From an uncultured Acetatifactor sp. (GTDB lineage Bacteria > Bacillota > Clostridia > Lachnospirales > Lachnospiraceae), in the NCBI GenBank assembly GCA_947589075.1, contig CANQBS010000005.1:1-64000 (forward strand): a stretch of 64,000 nt of DNA. Reading direction: 5' to 3'. Each line of letters opens with the position of its first letter. The first letter of the stretch is position 1. Below, piece after piece: positions 32,902 through 40,875 of the stretch. Position numbers and translations under genes: made by a program. A model generated the notes under the pieces. It was not told the DNA's origin. It saw nothing but the letters and a program-made list of their open reading frames with translations, and searched no databases.

Positions 32902-34617
32902 ATGTCCCTCTATACTTTTTTCCCTGTACTGTTAAACATGAGCATCACAGCCAGCGTGGTCATCCTGCTCGTTCTGCTGCTGCGGCTTCTGCTCAAAAAA
33001 GCTCCGAAGGTGATCTCCTATGCCCTTTGGAGCATGGTCATCTTCCGACTGCTTTGTCCGGCGGCAATCCCCTCCAGTCTGTCACTGTTTGGTCTGATGG
33101 ATACGCCTGTAGCCGCAACCGGGATCATATCAAACAGCATTGAATATATCTCCCTTGATATCGTTCCCGCAGGGTCCCCTTCTGCAGCAAATCCTGCTCC
33201 GGGCACCGCAGAAGAAATGAGCGGCAATTATTTATACCAGGATGAAGAAAAGCTGACTGCAGATCCGCTGAAAACTCCCATGAACATTGCTTCCTGCATC
33301 TGGGCAGCCGGTGTCCTGGCGATGGCGGTCTATGCGGCGGTATCTTATATCCGGCTTCGTAAAAAGCTGATCACCGCATCGCCCCTGAGGGACAATATTT
33401 ATCTGGTGGATGAGATTCCTTCGCCCTTTGTCATGGGGCTGATAAGACCGAGGATTTATCTTCCCTCCTCCCTGAGGGAGCGGGAGCGGACTTATATTCT
33501 GATGCACGAGCAGCATCATATCCGCAGATTTGACCATGTCATAAAAACGCTGGCTTTTGCAGCCCTGTGTATCCATTGGTTCAATCCTCTGGTCTGGATA
33601 GCCTTCCTCCTGGCTGGCAGGGACATGGAAATGAGCTGCGATGAAGCTGTGGTCAGGAAGCTGGGCCCAGACATCCTGGCGGATTATGCGGCATCTTTAT
33701 TGAGTTTCGCCACCGGAAGGCGTGTGATTGCCGGTATACCCCTGACCTTTGGAGAAGGGAACCCCAAAGGGCGGATCCGCAATCTGGCTAACTGGAAGAA
33801 GCTTTCCTTCTGGGGAATTCTTGCAGCCATTGCCGTTGTTATAGTCCTTGCCCTGTGCCTTCTGACCAATCCCAAGCCGAAAAGGTTCAGTCTCAGTATC
33901 GTAGTGCCTGCCGGCAGTAAGGAGGCTGTTGTGTATACTCATGAGGAGATCTCTCCCCTGGGCAGTGAAATCATCGTATCCTGCGGCGAAGGGCTGGGAG
34001 ATACGGCGGTTTCGCTGAAGCCGATAGAAGTGAATACGGAAACGGCATATGATAAGCCGATGTACCTGACGCCCGGTATGCCTGTGAAGATAAAGGCGGA
34101 AAAGGGCGGCTGGTTTAAAATCGGCGTGGACGTCCAGAATGATACCGATGAGGATCTGATCGTTTATGTGGATGTGGAAAATGTCCAGGTGAGGATCGGG
34201 GATGCTGCCGCCAACAATCCTTCTGCCTATAATCCTGCCGCCAATGGTTCTGCCAATGATCCTGCTGCCAATGGTGCTGCCAATGATCCCTCCGCCAATG
34301 ATCCTGCCAATGATCCTGCTGCCAATGATCTTACCAGGCTGGAGCAGTACCGGACGGATTACCTGGGAGATGCCCCCAGGGTTTCCCAGATCGCGCAGCT
34401 GCTGCCCTATCCCCGGGGCTATCAGTATTCTTCCATTGAGCTGCAGACCCATGAGGAACCTTATGAGTTGATGGTGCGGCTGACTGGCGAGGACAGTGTG
34501 AAGCGGAAGGATTTCGTACAGGCTGCGTCCCTCGCTTTTGAGTATATCGGCAATCTGGGAATCATCTCTTTCTGGCGGGAAGGCGACGAAGAACCCATGG
34601 AAAGCTTTGCGCGATAG
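32902..34617 (+). CDS. BlaR1-type M56 metallopeptidase with DUF4825 (locus 2)
   Basis: A 571-residue membrane zinc peptidase with about four hydrophobic helices, and the zinc site HEQHH at His202-Glu203-x2-His206 in LMHEQHHIRRFDHV. The outer C-terminal region has a beta-rich segment (about 330-430), then a low-complexity repeat of NDPAANG/ANDPS units (about 435-475), then a DUF4825-type domain (YLGDAPRVSQIAQLLPYP and later YSSIELQTHEEPYELMV). DUF4825 is common on such sensors and its ligand is unknown. There is no penicillin-binding domain. GAGGAGG precedes the ATG. It is predicted to cleave the upstream repressor when triggered. Confidence 0.88.
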   Translation: MSLYTFFPVLLNMSITASVVILLVLLLRLLLKKAPKVISYALWSMVIFRLLCPAAIPSSLSLFGLMDTPVAATGIISNSIEYISLDIVPAGSPSAANPAPGTAEEMSGNYLYQDEEKLTADPLKTPMNIASCIWAAGVLAMAVYAAVSYIRLRKKLITASPLRDNIYLVDEIPSPFVMGLIRPRIYLPSSLRERERTYILMHEQHHIRRFDHVIKTLAFAALCIHWFNPLVWIAFLLAGRDMEMSCDEAVVRKLGPDILADYAASLLSFATGRRVIAGIPLTFGEGNPKGRIRNLANWKKLSFWGILAAIAVVIVLALCLLTNPKPKRFSLSIVVPAGSKEAVVYTHEEISPLGSEIIVSCGEGLGDTAVSLKPIEVNTETAYDKPMYLTPGMPVKIKAEKGGWFKIGVDVQNDTDEDLIVYVDVENVQVRIGDAAANNPSAYNPAANGSANDPAANGAANDPSANDPANDPAANDLTRLEQYRTDYLGDAPRVSQIAQLLPYPRGYQYSSIELQTHEEPYELMVRLTGEDSVKRKDFVQAASLAFEYIGNLGIISFWREGDEEPMESFAR

Positions 34618-34745
34618 AATATCGGCTGGGCTTCCCAGGTAGACTGATGATAATGGAAATGGATTGGAAGAAAGCTCAACGCCTTTCGCCTCAGCTATCT
34701 GCAGAGGAAAAATTAACATTTTAGAGCGCCATGTTTCCATAACAC

Positions 34746-34782
34746 AAAAGGGGACAGCCGTGAAAAGCTGACCCCTTTATTG
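34746..34782. terminator. Bidirectional terminator
   Basis: AAAGGGG-A-CAGC pairs with GCTG-A-CCCCTTT across an 8-nt loop, with A/T tracts on both sides. It separates the plus-strand BlaR1 gene and the minus-strand YafQ gene and can serve both. Confidence 0.8.
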
Positions 34783-34813
34783 TAAGAAATCTTTTTCACA
34801 AGCTGCGCGTTTA

Positions 34814-35086
34814 TCAAAAGATATCGCTGTGGGATCCTGTCCGAGTCAACAATAAAAGCAGTTCCGTTTCCCTGATCTCATACACAAGCAGCCAGTCGGG
34901 AGCAATATGACATTCACGACAGCCCTTATACACTCCGATCAGGCTATGGTCCTTGTATTCAGCTGGCAGTTCCTGCCCAGATGCCAACATACCCACAACC
35001 CTCTCGAGTCGTCTGGTATCATAACCACGCTTTTTTATCCGCTTGTAATCTTTTTTGAAAGCCGTCTGATATTTAATCGTCAGCAT
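34814..35086 (-). CDS. YafQ/RelE-type mRNA interferase toxin
   Basis: A 90-residue toxin of the RelE/ParE superfamily, YafQ branch, which cleaves mRNA on the ribosome. It begins with IKYQTAFKKDYKRIKKRG and has the typical EYKDHSLIGVYKGCRECHIAPDWLLVYEI core. The conserved His of HIAPDW and the C-terminal RTGSHSDIF (Arg, His and Phe) are the expected catalytic residues. The ATG lies inside the antitoxin gene (14-nt overlap), with GGAGG at 6 nt. It looks intact. Confidence 0.93.
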   Translation of the reverse strand: MLTIKYQTAFKKDYKRIKKRGYDTRRLERVVGMLASGQELPAEYKDHSLIGVYKGCRECHIAPDWLLVYEIRETELLLLLTRTGSHSDIF

Positions 35087-35345
35087 CCAAATCCTCCATC
35101 AGTTCAGATACAGATGTGAATCCCCGGCTCAGACCAATGCCTTTTCTGGCATCTTCTATCGCCTTCAATGTTTCGGCGTTTGGCATAGGGTTCCCGACAC
35201 GAAATGGAATGGCCTGTTCCCGCACGGACTGACGCAAAAACATATTGATGGCAGAACTCAGGCTGAGACCAAGGCTTTCAAAAAGCTCCTGCGATTCTCT
35301 CTTCAATGTCGAGTCAATCTTAATATTAGTGCTTACTGCTGCCAT
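35073..35345 (-). CDS. RelB/DinJ-type antitoxin
   Basis: A 90-residue ribbon-helix-helix antitoxin that neutralises the downstream YafQ-type toxin and represses its own promoter. The N-terminal strand and helices are AVSTNIKIDSTLKRESQELF and GLSLSSAINMFLRQSVREQ, typical of RelB/DinJ. The acidic C-terminal tail (SELMEDLDADD) is the toxin-binding part. AGGAGG precedes the ATG. First in the operon. Confidence 0.93.
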   Translation of the reverse strand: MAAVSTNIKIDSTLKRESQELFESLGLSLSSAINMFLRQSVREQAIPFRVGNPMPNAETLKAIEDARKGIGLSRGFTSVSELMEDLDADD

Positions 35346-35364
35346 ATGACCACCTCCTGTTAAA

Positions 35365-35394
35365 ATTATATGCCTATTATATCTACTTTGTCAA
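35365..35394 (-). promoter_or_regulatory. Promoter of the DinJ-YafQ pair
   Basis: TTGACA (35389-35394) and TATAAT (35365-35370) are 18 nt apart on the minus strand, 20 nt before the antitoxin start. This is where the antitoxin would bind. Confidence 0.75.
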
Positions 35395-35447
35395 TACTTT
35401 ATATATCCAGAATACTGGGTATGGAATCTCGGATTACAATTGAGGGA

Positions 35448-35954
35448 TTATAATTGAGCCCCTTTTTCCACCCTCTCATACTTCACAAAAGTATAAGGAA
35501 TATCGAAGTAGGTCTGTTCATCGCTTTCCGCTGTGACATGCCACGCTTCGTCCTTGTCCAGGTTGGGAAAATAAGAGTCCGCCTGGTATTCCCGGTCTAT
35601 CCTGGTAACATGGGCGACGCTGCAATAGGGGAGCATCTGGCGGTAAACGCTTTCTCCCCCGATGATGTAAATGTCCTCATCCTTATATTTTTGAAGCTCC
35701 TCCTGCAATTCAGGAATAGAGTGAACGACTATGGCATCCTTCACCTGATAATGCCGGTCCGTGCTCAGGATGATATTGGTGCGGTTTTTCAAAGGCAGGC
35801 CCTGGGGAAAGGTCTCCAGGGTCTTACGGCCCAGAACCACCACCTTTCCTGTGGTCTCCATGCGAAAATGCTTCTGGTCATTGGGGATGCGGACCAGCAG
35901 CTGGTTGTGAAGGCCGATGGCCCAATGATTGTCTACGGCTACTATCATATTCAT
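35448..35954 (-). CDS. folA: Dihydrofolate reductase
   Basis: A 168-residue NADPH-dependent reductase that regenerates tetrahydrofolate after thymidylate synthesis. The start MNMIVAVDNHWAIGLHNQL, the substrate-site IPNDQKHFR, VVLGRKTLETFP and the NADPH motif IYIIGGESVYRQML are all present. ATG 35954 with AAAGGAAG is preferred to an ATG seven codons earlier. It directly follows thyA (42-nt gap), matching the functional link: ThyA makes the dihydrofolate that this enzyme reduces. The active-site acid is the Asp of IPND. Confidence 0.95.
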   Translation of the reverse strand: MNMIVAVDNHWAIGLHNQLLVRIPNDQKHFRMETTGKVVVLGRKTLETFPQGLPLKNRTNIILSTDRHYQVKDAIVVHSIPELQEELQKYKDEDIYIIGGESVYRQMLPYCSVAHVTRIDREYQADSYFPNLDKDEAWHVTAESDEQTYFDIPYTFVKYERVEKGAQL

Positions 35955-35996
35955 AATAAAGCTTCCTTTCTTCATGCGGACATAATTTAAAGCAAA

Positions 35997-36845
35997 CTAT
36001 ATCGCAATAGGTATATCCGTGATCTGGGGACCTGTTTCATAGTTTTCCGCCCTGACGTCGTCCCTGGTAAACTGGTAAAAATCGTGAATATCCGGATTGA
36101 GCCAGAAAGAAGGGGCCGGCTTGGGTTCCCTGGCGATAAGCTCCTTTATAATGGGCACATGTCTGTCGTAAATGTGGGCGTCCGCGATCACATGGACCAG
36201 CTCCCCCGCCTTCATATCGCAGACCTGAGCCAGCATATGCAGCAGCACCGCATACTGCACCACGTTCCAGTTATTGGCAGCCAGCACATCCTGGGAACGC
36301 TGGTTTAAAATGGCGTTCAAGGTCAGCTTCTCTTCCCCGGGCTTCTGGGTCACATTAAAGGTCATGCTGTAAGCGCAGGGATAAAGGTTCATGGCATGGA
36401 GATCCTGATGGACATAAATATTGGTCATGATCCGTCTGCTGAAAGGATTATGCTTCAGGTCATAGATCACTCGGTCCACCTGATCCATCATTCCCTCCTT
36501 GTACTGATGCTTTACCCCAAGCTGATAGCCATAAGCCTTCCCGATGGAGCCGTCCTCATCCGCCCATTCGTCCCAGATATGGCTGTGGAGATCATGGATA
36601 TTATTGGACTTCTTCTGCCAGATCCACAGCATCTCGTCCGTGGCGGATTTTAAAGCAGTCCGCCGCAGGGTCAGGAGGGGAAACTCCTTGGACAGATCAT
36701 AACGGTTTACCACTCCGAATTTCTTAATGGTGTATGCCGGGGTTCCGTCCGGCCAGTGAGGCCTTACCTTCTCCCCTTCCGTGCTGGTGCCGTTTTCCAG
36801 AATATCCCTGCACATATTGATAAAAACTTCGTCAGCATAGCTCAT
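35997..36845 (-). CDS. thyA: Thymidylate synthase
   Basis: A 282-residue ThyA that methylates dUMP to dTMP using methylene-tetrahydrofolate. The catalytic Cys lies in NLYPCAYSMTFNV, phosphate-binding Arg residues in FSRRIMTNIYV, and QRSQDVLAANNWNVVQYAVL is the dUMP region. That last motif is more usually RS-x-D-x-x-LG-x-PFN; here ANNWN replaces it, and the Cys context is YPCAYS instead of PPCH. This marks the divergent clostridial branch and does not suggest loss of function. GAGGA precedes the ATG. Operon with folA. Confidence 0.93.
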   Translation of the reverse strand: MSYADEVFINMCRDILENGTSTEGEKVRPHWPDGTPAYTIKKFGVVNRYDLSKEFPLLTLRRTALKSATDEMLWIWQKKSNNIHDLHSHIWDEWADEDGSIGKAYGYQLGVKHQYKEGMMDQVDRVIYDLKHNPFSRRIMTNIYVHQDLHAMNLYPCAYSMTFNVTQKPGEEKLTLNAILNQRSQDVLAANNWNVVQYAVLLHMLAQVCDMKAGELVHVIADAHIYDRHVPIIKELIAREPKPAPSFWLNPDIHDFYQFTRDDVRAENYETGPQITDIPIAI

Positions 36846-36930
36846 CTTTTCATCCTCTTTCTTCCAACTTTCTTCACCATATATCCTGCTGCTGTCCTGC
36901 TGCCCGGATCCGGCGATGGATACCGTTTTC

Positions 36931-38529
36931 TTAATTTTCTATCCTGTCGCACAGATTTGTGATCTGGTCGGCAAACCTGGCCATATCCTTATTCGCCAGG
37001 CTCTCGCTTTTCTGAACCACTGCAAGGAGCCGCTGGGCCGCCGCCAGGAGTCTTGCGTAAACTCCGGATGCCGCTTTCGCCTTTTTCCTGACGGGCACAG
37101 GCAGAGCCTCGTACTCAAGTTTTCCGGAAAGGAGATTGAACACCGTCCCGCTGTAGGGGGCGTAAGCTGGGATCCCGTACTGGATCTTCAGGCACTCTGC
37201 AAAGGAGGTGCATACCTGATCCTCCCCGTGAACCACAAATACTTTTCTGGGCTTCTCCTGGAAGCCTGTGATCCAATGGATCAGCCCCTCCTTATCCGCA
37301 TGACCGCTCAGCCCCGTAAGCTGCCTGATCTGCGCCCGCACTTCGATGGGCTCGCCGAACAGCCTTACCTCCTTTGCACCTTCCACGATGGCCCGGCCCA
37401 GGGTTCCCACCGACTGATAACCCACGAACAGGATCGTGCACTCCGGTCTCCACAGATTATGCTTTAAATGGTGCCTGATCCGCCCTGCATCACACATGCC
37501 GGAAGCGGAGATAATGACCTTGGGCGTTTCCTCGAAGTTGATCTGCTTAGATTCCTCGCTGGTAATAGCCATCCGCAGTCCAGCGAAGGAGATGGGATTG
37601 ATGTTTTCCCTCACCAGCTCCATGGCTTCCTCGTCGAAGCACTCCATCCTGTTTTCGTTAAAAATACCAGTGGCGCTTACCGCCATGGGACTGTCCATGT
37701 ACACAGGGAAATCCTCGTGTCCCTTTACCAGTCTGCCCACCTTGATCTTGCGCAGGAAATACAAAAGCTCCTGGGTCCTGCCGACGGCAAAGGAAGGAAT
37801 GACCACATTGCCTCCCCTGTCAAAGGTTTCCTGGAGGATCTGGGTCAGTTCCGCCACATAATCCACCTTTGACTGAGGATGATATCTGTCCCCGTAGGTG
37901 GATTCCATCACCACATAATCCGCCTCTTTTGTCAGGCTGGGATCCCTTAAAAGGGGCTGATTCTTATTGCCGATATCCCCGGAAAAGACAATTTTCTTTG
38001 TCCTTCCCTCTTCCGTCAGCCAGACCTCGATGCTGGCGGAACCTAACAGATGACCGATATCCGTAAACCGGATCCGCACCCCGTCGCACACATCTATGAT
38101 CTTGCCATAACTGCAGGGAACGATCTTTTTGATCACCCCTTCCGCATCCTCCATGGTATAGAGGGGCTCCGCCGTCCCCTGGCTGGAGCTTCTTTTTGCC
38201 TTCCGCTGCTTCCACTCCGCCTCCATCATCTGGATATGGGCGCAGTCACGCAGCATGATCCCGCACAGATCGGCGGATGCCTCCGTGGTGTAAATCTTTC
38301 CCCGAAAACCCCGGGCATACAGCAGGGGCAGCAAGCCTGAATGATCCACATGGGCATGGGTCAAAAACACATAATCCACCAGGCTCTCCGCCACAGGCAG
38401 GGGCGCGTTTTCAAAAACATTGATCCCCTGCTCCATCCCGTAGTCCACCAGAATATGCTTTCCGTTTGCCTCCAGATAGTGACAGCTCCCCGTCACCTCA
38501 TGATCAGCTCCTATAAATGTCAGCTTCAT
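36931..38529 (-). CDS. MBL-fold beta-CASP RNA-processing-type nuclease
   Basis: A 532-residue metallo-beta-lactamase/beta-CASP protein similar to archaeal and eukaryotic CPSF-type (YSH1-like) nucleases. Metal motifs: THAHVDHSGLLPLL, DIGHLLGSASIEVW and VFSGDIGNKNQPLL. The beta-CASP part has VVMESTYGDRYHP, VVIPSFAVGRTQELLYFL and SASGMCDAGRIRHHLK, and the C-terminal motif SGHADKEGLIHWI and FVVHGEDQ is the RNA-specificity region. A helical tail follows. AGGAGG precedes the ATG. RNA substrate is likely but unproved. Confidence 0.9.
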   Translation of the reverse strand: MKLTFIGADHEVTGSCHYLEANGKHILVDYGMEQGINVFENAPLPVAESLVDYVFLTHAHVDHSGLLPLLYARGFRGKIYTTEASADLCGIMLRDCAHIQMMEAEWKQRKAKRSSSQGTAEPLYTMEDAEGVIKKIVPCSYGKIIDVCDGVRIRFTDIGHLLGSASIEVWLTEEGRTKKIVFSGDIGNKNQPLLRDPSLTKEADYVVMESTYGDRYHPQSKVDYVAELTQILQETFDRGGNVVIPSFAVGRTQELLYFLRKIKVGRLVKGHEDFPVYMDSPMAVSATGIFNENRMECFDEEAMELVRENINPISFAGLRMAITSEESKQINFEETPKVIISASGMCDAGRIRHHLKHNLWRPECTILFVGYQSVGTLGRAIVEGAKEVRLFGEPIEVRAQIRQLTGLSGHADKEGLIHWITGFQEKPRKVFVVHGEDQVCTSFAECLKIQYGIPAYAPYSGTVFNLLSGKLEYEALPVPVRKKAKAASGVYARLLAAAQRLLAVVQKSESLANKDMARFADQITNLCDRIEN

Positions 38530-38576
38530 GTAACCCCTCCTTTTTTTTTCAGCTATTTCCCATCTGCTTCCCTTTT

Positions 38577-38706
38577 CGGCTATTTCCTTTCCAAACTATT
38601 TCCCTTCCCCGGCTACTTCACTTTCCTGGTTACTTCACTTTCCTGGTTACTTCACTTTCCTGGCTACTTCACTTTCCTGGCTGCTTCCCTTCTCCGGCTA
38701 CTTCAG
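38577..38706. repeat. 17-bp minisatellite, about 7 copies
   Basis: Units of GGYTACTTCACTTTCCT repeat with exact 17-bp period. Four copies at 38611-38678 are nearly identical; copies on either side are decayed. The last one runs into the stop codon of the ABC transporter gene. The array fills the gap between the transporter and the beta-CASP gene. Confidence 0.85.
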
Positions 38707-40458
38707 CCTGTTTGCCATCTCATAGAATTGATAATAAATTCCCTTCCGCTCCATTAACTGCTGATGGTCGCCTTCCTCCTGTATCCCGTCCTCCGTCAGC
38801 ACCAGGATCCTGTCAGAATTTCTGATGCTGGAAAGCCTGTGGGCGATGGTCAGGGTGGTGCGCCCTTCGGAAAGTCTGGACAGGGACTGGGCCACGGCAA
38901 ATTCGCTTTCATTATCCAGCGCGGAAGTGGCTTCATCCAGAATAATAATGGGAGGATTCTTCAAAAATACCCGGGCAATGCTGATCCTCTGTTTTTGTCC
39001 TCCGGAAAGCTTCACGCCCCGCTCTCCCACATAAGTATCATACCCATCCTTGAGTCCCATTATGAATTCATGGGCTCCGGCCCGCTTCGCGGCTTCCTCC
39101 ACTTCCTCCCTGGAGGCTCCCGGCCGGCCGTAAACAATATTTTCATAGATCGTTCCGGAAAACAGATAGACATCCTGCTGCACGATCCCGATGTTGCCCC
39201 GAAGGCTTTTCAGGGTAAAATGCTTGATATCCTCCCCGTCTAAGGTGATCTGTCCCTTTGTCACGTCATAAAACCGGGGGATCAGATTGCAGAGAGTGGT
39301 CTTGCCTCCTCCGGAGGGTCCCACGATGGCCACCTTCTCTCCCGCCCGGATATCCAGGTTCAGATTGGCGAACACCCGATTATGGTCATCCGGGTACTCG
39401 AAGCTCACATCCCGGAAGGAAATATCTCCCCGGGGATTGCGAAGCTCCACCGCGTCCGGCTCGTCAAAGATTTCTATGTCCGCGTCAATGATCTGCAGAA
39501 AACGTTCTATCCCCGTCATGCCCCGCTGGAACTGCTCCGCGAACTCGATGATCCGGCGGATGGTTGCGATGAGGGTGGAAACATACAGCATATATGCCAC
39601 CAGATCCCCGGGAGCGATCATCCCATGGATCATAAAGATGCCCCCGGCCACCACTACCATCAGGTACATCAGGCCGTCGAACATCTTCACGGAGGTCTGA
39701 AACAGAGCCATATATTTATAGGTTTCCTTCTTGATATCCAGGAAAACGCTGTTGTCGGTTTCGAACTTACTCTCTTCCACGCCCTCATTGGTAAAGGCCT
39801 TCACCACCTTATGTCCGAGAAGGCTGTCCTCGATCCTGGCGTTCAGCTCCCCGATCTGGACGCGCTGCTTGCGGAAAGCCGCCCTCTGGCGGAAGTTCAG
39901 GATCATGCACACAACGCACATGACAGGCACAAACAGAAATATTAAAAGGGTCAGAGGCAGATTGATGCCCGCCAGGATGATAAAAGAGATCAGGGTCTTG
40001 ATCCCTGCAATGAAAAATTCCTCCGGGCAGTGGTGGGCAAACTCCGTCACATCAAACAGATCGTTGGTGATGCGCCCCATGATCTGCCCCACCTTGGTAT
40101 TGTTGTAATAGGTGGTGGAAAGCTGCTGCAGATGCTTATAGGCGTCCCTGCGCATATCCGTCTCGATCTTTGCCCCCATCACATGCCCCATATCGGCCAT
40201 ATAATAGCTGGCCACGCAGTCCAGCACCCGCAGCGCCAGATAGAGAAGCCCAAGACCTCCTATGGTCCGCACCGAAAGGGACGCCAGATCCCGCAGTCCC
40301 TCATTGGTGATATACCGCATGATTAACGGCAGCACCAGCTCGCACACCGTCGTCAGGGAAGCACAGAACAGATCCATGCACAGGGTTCCCGTATAATTCT
40401 TAAAATATGGGATAAACCTCCGCAGCAATTCTTTGGAGGCATACTGCTTTTGTTCCAT
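38698..40458 (-). CDS. ABC transporter, fused permease and ATPase
   Basis: A 586-residue exporter half-transporter that dimerises. Residues 20-300 hold six membrane helices. The ATPase domain has Walker A VGPSGGGKTTLCN, the Q-loop at IGIVQQDVYLFSG, signature VKLSGGQKQRISIAR, Walker B PPIIILDEATSALD and the switch His in TIAHRLSSIR. It resembles lipid or drug exporters of the MsbA/BmrA type; the substrate is unknown. The ATG follows AGGAGA. It appears to be transcribed alone. Its stop codon lies inside the 17-bp minisatellite, so loss or gain of repeats would alter its 3' end. Confidence 0.93.
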   Translation of the reverse strand: MEQKQYASKELLRRFIPYFKNYTGTLCMDLFCASLTTVCELVLPLIMRYITNEGLRDLASLSVRTIGGLGLLYLALRVLDCVASYYMADMGHVMGAKIETDMRRDAYKHLQQLSTTYYNNTKVGQIMGRITNDLFDVTEFAHHCPEEFFIAGIKTLISFIILAGINLPLTLLIFLFVPVMCVVCMILNFRQRAAFRKQRVQIGELNARIEDSLLGHKVVKAFTNEGVEESKFETDNSVFLDIKKETYKYMALFQTSVKMFDGLMYLMVVVAGGIFMIHGMIAPGDLVAYMLYVSTLIATIRRIIEFAEQFQRGMTGIERFLQIIDADIEIFDEPDAVELRNPRGDISFRDVSFEYPDDHNRVFANLNLDIRAGEKVAIVGPSGGGKTTLCNLIPRFYDVTKGQITLDGEDIKHFTLKSLRGNIGIVQQDVYLFSGTIYENIVYGRPGASREEVEEAAKRAGAHEFIMGLKDGYDTYVGERGVKLSGGQKQRISIARVFLKNPPIIILDEATSALDNESEFAVAQSLSRLSEGRTTLTIAHRLSSIRNSDRILVLTEDGIQEEGDHQQLMERKGIYYQFYEMANRLK

Positions 40459-40594
40459 AAAAAACTCATCTCCTACAGGTATATCTTACCATGAGAGATG
40501 AGTTTTCGCAAGGCAGGTTTTACGCCTTTAAGTCATATGGAAGTTTTTCCACTTCAGCTGGAAGTTTTTCCTCCGGGTCATAAGAAAATTTTTG

Positions 40595-40623
40595 TTGACA
40601 ACCGGCTGAAGTTATAGTATAGT
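40595..40623 (+). promoter_or_regulatory. Promoter of the tRNA-Gly gene
   Basis: TTGACA (40595-40600), a 17-nt spacer and TATAGT (40618-40623) lie 39 nt before the tRNA. Two GGAAGTTTTTCC copies (40539-40550 and 40560-40571), 21 nt apart, lie just upstream. Confidence 0.75.
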
Positions 40624-40662
40624 GAAACTTGCTAAAAGAAATCAGAACTTTATATATCATTT

Positions 40663-40735
40663 GCGACAGTAGTACAGTTGGTGGTATGCCACCTTGCCAA
40701 GGTGGAGGTCGCGGGTTCGAGTCCCGTCTGTCGCT
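40663..40735 (+). tRNA. tRNA-Gly (anticodon GCC)
   Basis: A 73-nt tRNA. Acceptor GCGACAG pairs with CTGTCGC, the D-stem is GTAC/GTAT, the anticodon stem is CCACC/GGTGG with loop TTGCCAA (anticodon GCC), and the T-arm is GCGGG-TTCGAGT-CCCGT. The discriminator base is T, and CCA is not encoded. It has its own promoter and terminator and stands alone. Confidence 0.96.
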
Positions 40736-40753
40736 CTATTTTTTTGCGATTCT

Positions 40754-40789
40754 AACAGCGGAGGTTCCATAAACCTACCGCTGTTTTTT
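40754..40789 (+). terminator. Terminator after tRNA-Gly
   Basis: ACAGCGG and CCGCTGT, with an inner GGTT/AACC pair, form a long stem followed by six T. It lies 19 nt past the tRNA. Confidence 0.9.
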
Positions 40790-40875
40790 CACTTTCTCCC
40801 GGAATCATGGCCACCCGACCACTTCTCATCCGCCGGACCCGGTTTTCCCACACCTTTTCCACATTTTCGTCAGAG

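Noticed and set aside
33697-34740. Open frame of 347 codons on the minus strand.
   Set aside because: Antisense to the second BlaR1-type gene; its Ile/Gly repeats mirror the NDPAANG-coding repeat.
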